This document shows positions 9,022 to 17,296 of a DNA stretch of 64,000 nt, in pieces. The position numbers were made by a program, and so were the translations under genes. This DNA is from Phaeobacter cretensis (GTDB taxonomy: Bacteria; Pseudomonadota; Alphaproteobacteria; Rhodobacterales; Rhodobacteraceae), in the NCBI RefSeq assembly GCF_047372505.1, contig NZ_JBKBEU010000002.1, forward strand, positions 62,001 through 126,000, read 5' to 3'. The number at the start of each line of letters is the position of its first letter. The first letter of the stretch is position 1. The notes under the pieces were generated by a model. That model was not told where the DNA came from. It saw nothing but the letters and a program-made list of their open reading frames with translations, and did no database searches.

Positions 9022-10149
9022 TTAGCCTGACTTTGCCAAATTGCACCAATAGGTGATCCCGCTGTCGATCGCATCATCATTGAAATCATAGCCGGGGTTG
9101 TGCAATGGCATAGCGTTCGCACCCTCAGTGCCGTTGCCCATTAAGGTGAACGCGCCGGGACGGTGCTGTAAGAAGGCAGCGAAATCCTCTGAGAAGCCGA
9201 CGCGACCGTAGTTGGCATCAACGGTGCCACATTGTTCAGCGGCGCTTACAGCTTGGGTGGTGGCATCTGCATCGTTGACCAACGGTTGGAACGAGGTTGA
9301 ATAATCCACCTCACAACTTGCGCCTTGCGCGGCGCAGATACCGTTAGCGATGGCTCGCATCCGATCTTCGATCGTGTCTGAGACATGTGGTTCGAAACCG
9401 CGACAATCCCCTGAAATAACTACGTTACTCGCCAGAATATTGCGGGCTCCGTCTGTCTCAAAACCGGTGATGGACACAACGCAATGGTCCTGGGCAGATA
9501 TAGATCGCGATGCGATGGTCTGTAGCTGGGTTACAATTGCAGCACCCGTTACAATGGGATCAATACCTTTTTCCGGCATCGATGCATGGCCTCCACGACC
9601 AGAAATACGGATCTCAAAGTTATCCTCAAATGCACAGAACGGGCCGACCTGAGTTGCGAAGTGGCCAATGGGGATGCCGGGTATATTGTGCAGGCCGTAA
9701 ATTCGGCTGATATCAAATCGGTCAAACAGCCCATCGGCAATCATCGCTGCCGCGCCGGTGCCGTTTTCTTCATCTGGCTGGAACAGGAAGTGGACGGTTT
9801 GATCGAAGTCGGAGTCACGAGCAAGGCGCAGGGCGGCGCCCAGCAGCACGGTACTGTGCCCGTCGTGGCCGCAGCCATGAAACCGACCGGGATGACGTGA
9901 GCGATAGGCAAGGTTTGTGGCTTCCTCTATTGGAAGCGCATCCATATCGGCGCGCAGCGCAATACCAGCTGCGCTATCGCCGCGCTGTAAGGTGGCCACA
10001 ATACCTAAGCCGCCGACGCCACGGGTAACGTCCAGCCCAGCAGCTTCCAATTCCGTCGCGATCGCATCAGAAGTGCGGGTGAGGTCAAAGCCGGTCTCTG
10101 GGTGAGCATGAAGATCCCGGCGAAAAGCGACTAGATCCAGCTCAGGCAT
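9022..10149 (-). CDS. M20-family amidohydrolase (hippurate-hydrolase-like)
   Basis: 375 residues, the usual length for M20D peptidases/amidohydrolases. The zinc-binding residues are visible: ALRADMDALPI, HGCGHDGHSTVLLG (residues about 95-108), PDEENGTGA with the catalytic Glu, and a late LHNPGYDFND. The small dimerisation domain carries ISGRGGHASMPEKGIDP. Such enzymes cleave N-acyl amino acids or small amides. It overlaps the ammonia-lyase gene by 8 bp and is co-transcribed with it. This pairing resembles the ygeX-ygeY arrangement of E. coli, where a diaminopropionate ammonia-lyase sits beside an M20 hydrolase. A plausible substrate is therefore an N-acylated diamino acid, which is inference. 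Confidence 0.85.
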   Translation of the reverse strand: MPELDLVAFRRDLHAHPETGFDLTRTSDAIATELEAAGLDVTRGVGGLGIVATLQRGDSAAGIALRADMDALPIEEATNLAYRSRHPGRFHGCGHDGHSTVLLGAALRLARDSDFDQTVHFLFQPDEENGTGAAAMIADGLFDRFDISRIYGLHNIPGIPIGHFATQVGPFCAFEDNFEIRISGRGGHASMPEKGIDPIVTGAAIVTQLQTIASRSISAQDHCVVSITGFETDGARNILASNVVISGDCRGFEPHVSDTIEDRMRAIANGICAAQGASCEVDYSTSFQPLVNDADATTQAVSAAEQCGTVDANYGRVGFSEDFAAFLQHRPGAFTLMGNGTEGANAMPLHNPGYDFNDDAIDSGITYWCNLAKSG

Positions 10150-11167
10150 CGCCGACCGCTCCTTCGGATAGGATCACCAACGGACGCATCTCAGGATAAA
10201 TACCTGCGTCAAGATCCTGCAACAGAGTGGTCAGCCCCGCGGCTCCAGATGGTGTGCTTGCAATCCCCAATAAAGCAGCCTGTTCCACACCCCAAGTGGC
10301 AGCCTTGTCAGAGATACTGACGTAGCGATCGGTCGCTTTTGAAAGGATCTCAAAGGCCAGCATTGATGGTGTTTTGCAGTCCAACCGTCCCATATTGGAC
10401 ACGGGTCCGGAGACCGTCGCTATTTTGCCTGCCTCGGCGCTGTGTTGCAGACAGGGTGCGGCATCTGGTTCCACAACTATGATTTCAGGTTGAACTGCCC
10501 AATTGGTACGGATCATGTAGGCCATTGCACCAGCCAAGCCACCGACACCTGCTTGCAAATAGACATGCGTTGGCCAGTTACCGGAGCTGACAAAGCTGTC
10601 GCGCATCTCTTCGGCGATGACTGTATAGCCTTCCATCACCAGCCGGGGGGGCTCGGTGTAGCCGGGCCAGGACCCATCGGCGAGATGTACTGCACCGCTT
10701 TCTTTCGCATCTTCGATGGCGGCAGAAATGCTTTCTTCATAGGTGGCACCGGAGCGGACAACCTCTGACCCTTTGGCGCGCAAACGCTCGACGAAGTCCT
10801 CAGGAACGGTCTCAGCCAGGTGAATTCGACACTTTGCGCCGAAGAGGCGTGCGCCGGCGGCGACTGCCATGCCGTGGTTGCCAGCACTTGCGCAGACGAA
10901 TGTAACATTTGCTGCAGCGGCGCGGCCTCTATCCGTAGCTAAGTCAGCTTGCATCAGACCGGTTTCGTGCAGCAGCAGCTCTGCGACGGCATAAACGCCA
11001 CCCATGGCCTTAAACGCGCCGAGACCCATTCTGTGGGTCTCATCTTTGATCCAGACTTGGTGGCCAGCAATTTCATGCTGGGCGAGAGGTGACGGGCGAT
11101 AAGCCGGGCAGCTGCGCAACATCTGCTGCGGTAGGGCGGGGTTGAGTTTTATATCTACGTTGTTCAT
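10142..11167 (-). CDS. PLP-dependent diaminopropionate ammonia-lyase-like enzyme
   Basis: 341 residues of fold-type II PLP enzyme. The Schiff-base lysine lies in MGLGAFKAMGGVYA (residues about 48-61). CASAGNHGMAVAAGARLFGA is the phosphate-contacting segment. DGSWPGYTEPPRLVMEGYTV is the segment that marks diaminopropionate ammonia-lyase rather than threonine dehydratase. QAGVGGLAGAMAY completes the cofactor site. Such enzymes convert 2,3-diaminopropionate to pyruvate and ammonia. It is a little shorter than E. coli YgeX (about 398 residues). It is translationally coupled to the M20 amidohydrolase and divergent from an Lrp-type regulator 84 bp away, probably its local regulator. A serine/threonine dehydratase activity is the main alternative. 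Confidence 0.8.
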   Translation of the reverse strand: MNNVDIKLNPALPQQMLRSCPAYRPSPLAQHEIAGHQVWIKDETHRMGLGAFKAMGGVYAVAELLLHETGLMQADLATDRGRAAAANVTFVCASAGNHGMAVAAGARLFGAKCRIHLAETVPEDFVERLRAKGSEVVRSGATYEESISAAIEDAKESGAVHLADGSWPGYTEPPRLVMEGYTVIAEEMRDSFVSSGNWPTHVYLQAGVGGLAGAMAYMIRTNWAVQPEIIVVEPDAAPCLQHSAEAGKIATVSGPVSNMGRLDCKTPSMLAFEILSKATDRYVSISDKAATWGVEQAALLGIASTPSGAAGLTTLLQDLDAGIYPEMRPLVILSEGAVGDA

Positions 11168-11251
11168 GGCGGTAGCCTAGGTCAGAAACTTGCCGTGATC
11201 TGCTCAAAATTATGCTAAAGATGAAAAAATATTACAAATTGGTGGCTGGAT

Positions 11252-11725
11252 ATGGGTGAAGGACTCGACAATGCAGATGTTACGCTGCTGACGCTCCTGC
11301 AGCGTAACACGCGACTGGGATTAGAGGCGTTGGCGTCACAGGCCGGGCTTTCTGCCGCTTCAGTACAGCGTCGGTTGAAGTCATTGCGCCAGCGGAAAGT
11401 CATCACCGGCGAAATAGCGCTGGTGGATCCAGTCAAGGTCGGCATGCCGATGACCTTTGTGGTGATGGTAGAGCTAGAACGTGAGCGTTTGGATCAGATC
11501 GACGCTTTCACCCGCCGGGCCAATGTGGAGCCGATGGTTCAGCAGTGCTACTACCTGACGGGTGAAGCGGATTTTTGCTTGATCTGCACGGCTTCTGATA
11601 TGGATGCGTTTGAGGAACTGACCAAACGGTTGTTCTTTGAGGACTCAAACGTGCGCCGGTTCCGCACCTCGGTGGTGATGGGGCGCAAGAAAGTCAGCCT
11701 TGAAGTCCCTGTCTCTGTCAGATGA
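11252..11725 (+). CDS. Lrp/AsnC-family transcriptional regulator
   Basis: 157 residues with standard Lrp architecture: N-terminal winged helix (LDNADVTLLTLLQRNTRLGL, then LAS.AGLSAASVQRRLKSLRQ as the recognition helix), linker strand and a RAM effector domain (VKVGMPMTFVVMVELE, CYYLTGEADFCLICTASDM). It lies divergently 84 bp from the diaminopropionate ammonia-lyase/M20 operon, the usual place for an amino-acid-responsive local regulator. The AT-rich gap between the genes would hold both promoters. Ligand unknown. Confidence 0.9.
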   Translation: MGEGLDNADVTLLTLLQRNTRLGLEALASQAGLSAASVQRRLKSLRQRKVITGEIALVDPVKVGMPMTFVVMVELERERLDQIDAFTRRANVEPMVQQCYYLTGEADFCLICTASDMDAFEELTKRLFFEDSNVRRFRTSVVMGRKKVSLEVPVSVR

Positions 11726-11820
11726 AATTGCCACAAATTCCTGCACTGTTCAGAGTGGGCTTGTAAAAAGTGGATCAGCACCTCTGCATTTATTTTCTTT
11801 AGTTAGCTGGAGCACCCAAC

Positions 11821-13062
11821 ATGTTGCCTCGTTTTTTGTGTTTACTATTCCTTTGCGTGTTGCCGTTCGGGCCTGCATTGGCGGTAGATAAATTCAAGGT
11901 TGAGCGTCAGTTTCAGCAGTGGTTGGTAAAGGATATCTGGCCCGAAGCGCGTGCGGCGGGGATTCGGCGGACAACTTTCGATGCGGCGTTCGCCGACGTG
12001 AAACTGAACTGGGACCTTCCGGATCTGGTGCCGCCGGGTAGTAAGGCCAATGCATCACGTCGCCAACGCCAGGCAGAATTTGGTGCGCCTGGGCGCTACT
12101 TTAATCGCGGTTCTATCGACGGGGCGACATCGGTGGGGCGTCGGATGGCAAAACGTCACGTCGCCGCCTTGCAGCGTACTGAACGCCTTACCGGTGTGCC
12201 GGGTAGGATTATTCTAGCGATCTGGGGTCGTGAAAGCGGCTACGGGCAGGTCAAAATTCCCCACAATGTATTTCAAGTACTGGGCACCAAAGGCTTTATG
12301 AGCCGTCGGGCATCCTATTTTCGCGATGAACTGATCGCGGCCTTGCAAATCGCCGAAGCCGGTCATGCGCCGGGAAAAGCGATGAAGAGCAGCTGGGCCG
12401 GCGCTCTAGGGCAGCCACAGTTCATGCCATCAAATTTTCTCAAGTATGCTGAAGACGGCGATGGTGATGGTCGCGCCGATATTTGGCGATCTGAGGCAGA
12501 CACCATTGCCTCTATCGGCGGCTATCTTACACGACATGGTTGGAACAAGTCCCGTGATTGGGGCTTTGAGGTTTCCGTCCCAAGCGCTGTCTCTTGTGCA
12601 TTAGAAGGACCGGATCAAGGGCAGAGTATCCGTAAATGGGAGAGTTTGGGCATCAAACGCAGTTCAGGCCGTGCTTTCCCTGCGCATGAGCGGGACGGTG
12701 TTGCGTATTTAATGATGCCCGCTGGACGCAATGGCCCCGCGTTTTTAGTGACACCGAATTTTTATGTGCTGAAAGATTACAACAAAAGCGATCTCTATGC
12801 GCTGTTTGTGGGTCACGTTGGCGATCGCATCCAATTTGGAGTTAAAGACTTCCGCCGAGGCTGGGCGCGCGTGGACAGTATGTTGCGGTCGGATGTGGCA
12901 GACATGCAGCGTGGGCTAGAGCAGCTTGGCCATGATGTCGGAGGCGCTGACGGGCTTGCCGGGTTTAAGACGCGCCGCTCGATCGGACGTTGGCAGGCGG
13001 CCACAGGGCAAAAGGAAACCTGCTTCCCTGATGCCGCAATGCGTGTGAAACTTGCGAAATGA
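11821..13062 (+). CDS. Lytic murein transglycosylase, MltB type, secreted
   Basis: 413 residues with a cleavable signal peptide (LCLLFLCVLPFGPALA, cut near residue 21). The SLT_2/MltB domain contains AIWGRESGYGQVKIP with the catalytic Glu, SSWAGALGQPQFMPSNFLKY and DGDGDGRADIW. The C-terminal 60 residues look like a degenerate peptidoglycan-binding domain (MQRGLEQLGHDVGGADGLAG). Same reaction as the gene at 5178, but this copy lacks a lipobox and is soluble in the periplasm. It ends 10 bp from the convergent SDR gene. The start ATG at 11821 directly gives the signal peptide; the RBS is weak (GGAGCACCC). Confidence 0.92.
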   Translation: MLPRFLCLLFLCVLPFGPALAVDKFKVERQFQQWLVKDIWPEARAAGIRRTTFDAAFADVKLNWDLPDLVPPGSKANASRRQRQAEFGAPGRYFNRGSIDGATSVGRRMAKRHVAALQRTERLTGVPGRIILAIWGRESGYGQVKIPHNVFQVLGTKGFMSRRASYFRDELIAALQIAEAGHAPGKAMKSSWAGALGQPQFMPSNFLKYAEDGDGDGRADIWRSEADTIASIGGYLTRHGWNKSRDWGFEVSVPSAVSCALEGPDQGQSIRKWESLGIKRSSGRAFPAHERDGVAYLMMPAGRNGPAFLVTPNFYVLKDYNKSDLYALFVGHVGDRIQFGVKDFRRGWARVDSMLRSDVADMQRGLEQLGHDVGGADGLAGFKTRRSIGRWQAATGQKETCFPDAAMRVKLAK

Positions 13063-13072
13063 TGGATGCCTA

Positions 13073-14140
13073 TCAGGCGTCTACTGTACGCGCGGCGGTG
13101 TCGGGATCTACTTTTGTGGTTTCTGTGTAGGTATGATCATCCAGCCATTGGTAAAACCCGGAAATCATCGCTGCTAACCCGTATTGGGGAGACGACAGAC
13201 TGTCACGTCTGGCGAAATTAAACTGCGACGGGCGTGTGGTTTCTGTCCCCTTGGAGACATCGGTTGGCAAAGCTTGCGCGGGCACAAAGTTCGCAATCTC
13301 GCTGTAAATGTCAGACCATGCCCAGCTTTTTCTGACGGCGAGATAACGCCCCTCAGCCTCCGGGTTTTGAAGCGCGGCCAAACAAAATGCGGCGAGATCC
13401 ACTGGGTGTACCAACGACATTGAGCCAGCTGGGATTTGGTCGTGCCAGGGCTTGGCATCGACCGATAGATCACGAAGGTGCTTTAGGATATGCCCATCTG
13501 CATGACACGGGAGAACTCCGGGCCCTACGATCATGCCAGATAGGAGGATGGTAAGACGTAGGTCGTACTCTTGTGAAAGTTGAACGGCGATTGTTTCCAA
13601 TGCGGTTTTTTGCGCTGCAATGAATTTGCCATCGCGGATTTGGCTATCCAGATCTGAATAGTGAAGCAGTTCATCCTTGGTGGCGGGTTCAGGTTCCGGT
13701 TCGATTGAGGCTGTGCTCGAGACCAATACGATATCGAAAACTGCACTTTTGTATGCGGCCTCTATCAAGGTGCTACAGGCTGCCCGGGCAGGGTCGATGC
13801 AGTATTTTAACCCACTCGAATGATCCAGTTTACTAGCCGGGGTGCCGTCAGGCGCAGAGCGAATGGAAGGTAGGCAGGCGATCACCAATGCATCGGTATC
13901 GACAAGTGCGTTGAGAATGCTGTCTGATTGACGGGTATCTGCCGAGACTAGACGGAGCCGGTCTTTTGCGCCGGGCATTGCCATCAGTGGGACAGTTTTT
14001 GATGTGTCATTTACATCTCGCAATGTGCCGGTAACCCGCCAGCCCAGTGCGAGAGCGGTGCGTGCGATGTGTGCGCCTGCAAGGCCGGAGACCCCTGCCA
14101 CACAGATGTGCCTGGTTTTGGCGGGATTGTTACGAGGCAT
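13073..14140 (-). CDS. Extended-SDR (NAD-dependent epimerase/dihydroflavonol-reductase-like)
   Basis: 355 residues. The N-terminal Rossmann segment reads ICVAGVSGLAGAHIARTAL, a GxxGxxG-type NAD(P) site at about residues 12-30. IVLVSSTASIEP gives the Ser position. The usual YxxxK is not obvious: GKFIAAQKTALETIA has the Lys but no Tyr four residues before it, so the catalytic Tyr may be replaced. SGMIVGPGVLP and SLVHPVDLAAFCLAAL are typical of extended SDRs. It is divergent from paaZ2, and the 341-bp gap has a LysR-type dyad exactly at its midpoint, so it may be co-regulated with TDA biosynthesis. Its product or role in TDA metabolism is unknown. Confidence 0.7.
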   Translation of the reverse strand: MPRNNPAKTRHICVAGVSGLAGAHIARTALALGWRVTGTLRDVNDTSKTVPLMAMPGAKDRLRLVSADTRQSDSILNALVDTDALVIACLPSIRSAPDGTPASKLDHSSGLKYCIDPARAACSTLIEAAYKSAVFDIVLVSSTASIEPEPEPATKDELLHYSDLDSQIRDGKFIAAQKTALETIAVQLSQEYDLRLTILLSGMIVGPGVLPCHADGHILKHLRDLSVDAKPWHDQIPAGSMSLVHPVDLAAFCLAALQNPEAEGRYLAVRKSWAWSDIYSEIANFVPAQALPTDVSKGTETTRPSQFNFARRDSLSSPQYGLAAMISGFYQWLDDHTYTETTKVDPDTAARTVDA

Positions 14141-14301
14141 CGCGTTGCTCCTGTCTCAGGCGAATATGCTAGGGCATTTTGCTGTAAAGCGGTGCAATGA
14201 CCGCTGTTAAGTTCTGAGGTTTGCAGCGGCGAGCCAGAATTGCACATCGAAAGTTTTGAGGTCCGCTATCAGAGATCATTGATAGTGCGATCCCCGCTGC
14301 A

Positions 14302-14320
14302 GCCTCAGAAATCCTGAGGC
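14302..14320. promoter_or_regulatory. Candidate LysR (TdaA) box between SDR gene and paaZ2
   Basis: GCCTCAGAAATCCTGAGGC is a perfect 7-bp dyad with a 5-nt centre and fits the LysR T-N11-A rule (T 14305, A 14317). It lies 161 bp from each divergent start codon. Related half-sites TGAGGT (14215-14220) and TGAGGTC (14257-14263) occur nearby. The same dyad type appears in front of trmO/SLC13 and tdaC. Confidence 0.55.
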
Positions 14321-14481
14321 GCAGATTTCAAAGTTTCGATTGGATGTGTCGCAAGCTTTGTATGAGACCTGATGGCAGTGCTACCAAATCAATCTTGATG
14401 GAATTGCAGCGGCGCATTTGGCGATGACCGCTAGGCCGGTCGCACCATCTGACACGGCACCAGCAGAAAGAGGGCTTTGAC

Positions 14482-16614
14482 TTGACTGATCATGTAAAAC
14501 GACCCCGTCTCCTTCAAAGCCTGATATCGGACAGATGGGGCCATAGTGGCGACCAGACACTAACGCTGACCGAAGCGGTGACCGACCAGGTTCATGCTGT
14601 ACTGTCTTTTGCCGCGAAAGATGGTGCCATTGCTGTGGATTATGCACGCACGCTGGGAGGACCAGCGCTGCGTGCTATGGGTTTCCATGATCGTGCACAG
14701 CGATTGCGAGCACTTGCACGCAGTTTGAAAGACAGTCGTTCTGTGCTTTACCGCGAGAGTCTGAAGATTGGCGCTACGCGGCATGATTGCCAGCTGGATG
14801 TGGATGGTGGCATCGGGCGCTTGGCTGCTATGGCGAGCCAAGCGTTAAAATCGTTGCCGAATGCGCCGGTGCTGCATCTCGAAGATGGTTCAGAACCGGG
14901 AGGCACCGCAGGCAGTCAGCAGATCTTGGCGCCGCTGTCAGGTGTCGCGGTCCATATCACCGCGTTGGATAGCCCGGTATCCGGTATCTTAGAGCAGATC
15001 ACACCTGCGCTGATCGCGGGTGTGCCGTGTATCGTTTGCCCGGATCCGGATACGGCAGGTGTCTGCGAACGCCTTGTAAAACTGATCCATGAAAGCGAGA
15101 CTTTGCCCGCGGGGGCACTACAGCTAATTTACTGCAAGCCGCTGGATGTGTTGAATAGTTTGACCTCGGGCGATGCGATCAGCTTTGCCGGTACGCGTTA
15201 TATGGCGCAGCAACTGCGTCAACACCCGTCGGTTGCGTCGGGTTTGGTGCGCTTTCAATCCTGCGAAACAGGGCTTTCAGCGGCGATCCTTGGCAGCGAT
15301 GTTGCGCCGGGTAGCCCGGAGTTTTCGTTTTTTGTACGCGAGATCCGAAGCGAAATGATTCTGAGATCCGGACAGCGTAGGCACGCTGTGCGGCGCATTT
15401 TGTTGCCGCGCTACCGCGAAGCGGAGGTGATGGAACATTTGGTGATGGCTCTGTCCGAAACAGTAGTGGGAATGCCAGACGATCCGGTCACGCAGATGGG
15501 CGCTTTGGTCTCTCGTTCGCATATGGAGACGGTCCAGGCAGGTATTGGCAGACTGAAACAGGAGGCGGAAGTCGTATCAGGAGCGGTTGTCGCCGCAGCT
15601 GAAGGAGGAGGGGCGTTCCTGTCACCTGTCTTGCTGCATTGCAATCAACCAACTCGTGCCCAGTTAATTCACGAAACGTTCGTTCAAGGGCCAGTAGCGA
15701 CGGTCTTGGCTTATGACAGTCTCTGCGATGCAATTGCACTAGCCAATTTGGCAACGTGTTCGCGTTTCTCAAATGTCTTCACCAATGATAGCCCCTTGGC
15801 GCAGGAAGCTGCGGCTTGTCTGACGTCGGCCGAAGGGAGGGTTCGGATCTGCGGCAGCGACATGGCGCGTGACGCTTTGGAACTATCTCCGGACCCGTCA
15901 ATTCCACGTCTGTTTGCGGCTACACATCACAGCCTGGTTTGTGGTGCCCAGAATATTCGCCGTGCCGTAGCAGCATATATGATGCGCACAGAGATCCACG
16001 CGCCACCGCAGCTGCTGACGGCATTGACGGGACGCTGGGTTGAAGGTGCCGAGACACGATGCAATGGGCACCCGTTTCGCAAGTCATTGGAGACATTACG
16101 TATTGGGGATCAACTCATTACTGCATCGCGACGGATCACCGAAGAAGATGTAGAACAATTTGCCCATTTCACGGGCGACGTTTTCTACGCGCATATGGAC
16201 CGAGAAGCTGCACAGGCACATCCATTCTTTGATGACCGAGTGGCGCATGGCCAGCTTGTGGTTTCCTTCGCCAACGGCTTGCTTGTGGAACCGGCCCCGG
16301 GGCCGGTTCTGGCCAATATCGGTTCGGACAACCTGCGTTTTCACGCTCCGGTCTATTTTGGTGACTGCCTGCATGTCCGTGTGACCTGCAAGGAAATCAG
16401 CCCTCGCGCTTCGGCCCCGTTTGGGGATGTGCGTTGGGACTGCTGTGTTCTGAACTCCTGCGGTGCGGTGGTGGCCCGTTTCGATCTGCTGACGCTGGTT
16501 ATGAAAAGCTGGCCGCCCTTGGCAAACGAGACCGGGGCACCATCGAAGCCTGCACCACAGATAACGACGCCCTCGGTGACCTCGCGAGAGCAGGCCACAC
16601 ACCCGGCTGAATAA
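14482..16614 (+). CDS. paaZ2: PaaZ2: MaoC oxepin-CoA hydrolase with inactive aldehyde dehydrogenase domain
   Basis: 710 residues with the full PaaZ layout: ALDH domain (about 1-520), then MaoC/hot-dog hydratase (about 530-680), then a Pro/Thr-rich tail. The hydratase is intact: FTGDVFYAHMD with D566 and H571, and RVAHGQLVVSF. The ALDH half is degenerate. Aligned by eye with E. coli PaaZ, catalytic Cys295 corresponds to R300 (SGQRRHAVRRI), general-base Glu256 to C261 (with E262 next to it), and the oxyanion Asn of NFP to D163 (ALDSP). The expected product is thus the reactive semialdehyde, which condenses to 2-hydroxycyclohepta-1,4,6-triene-1-formyl-CoA, the TDA ring precursor. This fits published work on PaaZ as a branch point. 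TTG start behind GAGGG; operon with tdaF. Confidence 0.9.
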   Translation: MTDHVKRPRLLQSLISDRWGHSGDQTLTLTEAVTDQVHAVLSFAAKDGAIAVDYARTLGGPALRAMGFHDRAQRLRALARSLKDSRSVLYRESLKIGATRHDCQLDVDGGIGRLAAMASQALKSLPNAPVLHLEDGSEPGGTAGSQQILAPLSGVAVHITALDSPVSGILEQITPALIAGVPCIVCPDPDTAGVCERLVKLIHESETLPAGALQLIYCKPLDVLNSLTSGDAISFAGTRYMAQQLRQHPSVASGLVRFQSCETGLSAAILGSDVAPGSPEFSFFVREIRSEMILRSGQRRHAVRRILLPRYREAEVMEHLVMALSETVVGMPDDPVTQMGALVSRSHMETVQAGIGRLKQEAEVVSGAVVAAAEGGGAFLSPVLLHCNQPTRAQLIHETFVQGPVATVLAYDSLCDAIALANLATCSRFSNVFTNDSPLAQEAAACLTSAEGRVRICGSDMARDALELSPDPSIPRLFAATHHSLVCGAQNIRRAVAAYMMRTEIHAPPQLLTALTGRWVEGAETRCNGHPFRKSLETLRIGDQLITASRRITEEDVEQFAHFTGDVFYAHMDREAAQAHPFFDDRVAHGQLVVSFANGLLVEPAPGPVLANIGSDNLRFHAPVYFGDCLHVRVTCKEISPRASAPFGDVRWDCCVLNSCGAVVARFDLLTLVMKSWPPLANETGAPSKPAPQITTPSVTSREQATHPAE

Positions 16615-16648
16615 ATGGTTCTAATTAACTGATGACAGGAAGTACTCC

Positions 16649-17230
16649 ATGACGAATTCTATCAATGACACTTCGGCACGCCCGCGTATCCTGATCGGAG
16701 TAACAGGTTCGCTGGACGCTACGATGCTGCCACTATATCTGCGGGCCATAAAGAACGAGATCGATTGTGATCTCTCGGCGTTGTTCACGCCAAACGCAGT
16801 GAAATTCGTGAATATGGATGCGGTCGCGCTATTCCTTGATCGGGTCATTAGCGGCGATAGCCCAAAGGATTGGCGGACTGACAAACCGGGTCGTATCGTA
16901 GCCGATCACGATATCCTGGCTATTTTGCCAACGACAGCCAATACGCTTTCCGCTATCGCGAATGGGTCATCGCAGAACCGTCTGACGACTGTGATTTTGG
17001 CGGCCACTTTTCCGGTCTTGCTCTTTCCTGTGATGGGTGGGCCGATGTGGGAAAAACCGGCGGTGCGTCGCAACGTTAGTCAATTGCGCGAAGACGGCTA
17101 TGAGGTGTTCGAGCCGGTTTGGCGGGAGAACTATGATCCGTTGCTTAAGATCCAGCATGGTCATCATTCACTTCCTGAGCCTGAAGACGTGGTGAAAATT
17201 CTGCAAAGCCGACTACCATCTCCCCGCTAG
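16649..17230 (+). CDS. tdaF: TdaF: HFCD-family flavoprotein
   Basis: 193 residues of the FMN-binding Cys-decarboxylase family (EpiD/CoaC type). RILIGVTGSLDAT is the flavin-binding start. LPTTANTLSAIANG corresponds to the PASANT motif. FPVMGGPMWEKPAVRRN corresponds to PxMNxxMW with the Asn replaced by Gly. The catalytic His of EpiD/HAL3 proteins is not evident at its usual place before the PASANT segment. In TDA producers this protein is TdaF, proposed to act on the cysteine-derived sulphur adduct during dithiet formation. It starts 34 bp after paaZ2 behind AGGAAG and is followed by a strong terminator, so paaZ2-tdaF is a two-gene operon. Confidence 0.88.
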   Translation: MTNSINDTSARPRILIGVTGSLDATMLPLYLRAIKNEIDCDLSALFTPNAVKFVNMDAVALFLDRVISGDSPKDWRTDKPGRIVADHDILAILPTTANTLSAIANGSSQNRLTTVILAATFPVLLFPVMGGPMWEKPAVRRNVSQLREDGYEVFEPVWRENYDPLLKIQHGHHSLPEPEDVVKILQSRLPSPR

Positions 17231-17258
17231 TAATTTGCTTCACCTGATCTAAGGCTAT

Positions 17259-17290
17259 GCGGTGCAGTTGTTTCTGCACCGCGTTTTCTT
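17259..17290 (+). terminator. Intrinsic terminator of paaZ2-tdaF
   Basis: GCGGTGCAG (17259-17267) pairs perfectly with CTGCACCGC (17274-17282) around a 6-nt loop, followed by GTTTTCTTT. It lies 28 bp after the tdaF stop and before the convergent gene end at 17297. Confidence 0.85.
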
Positions 17291-17296
17291 TGTTCG

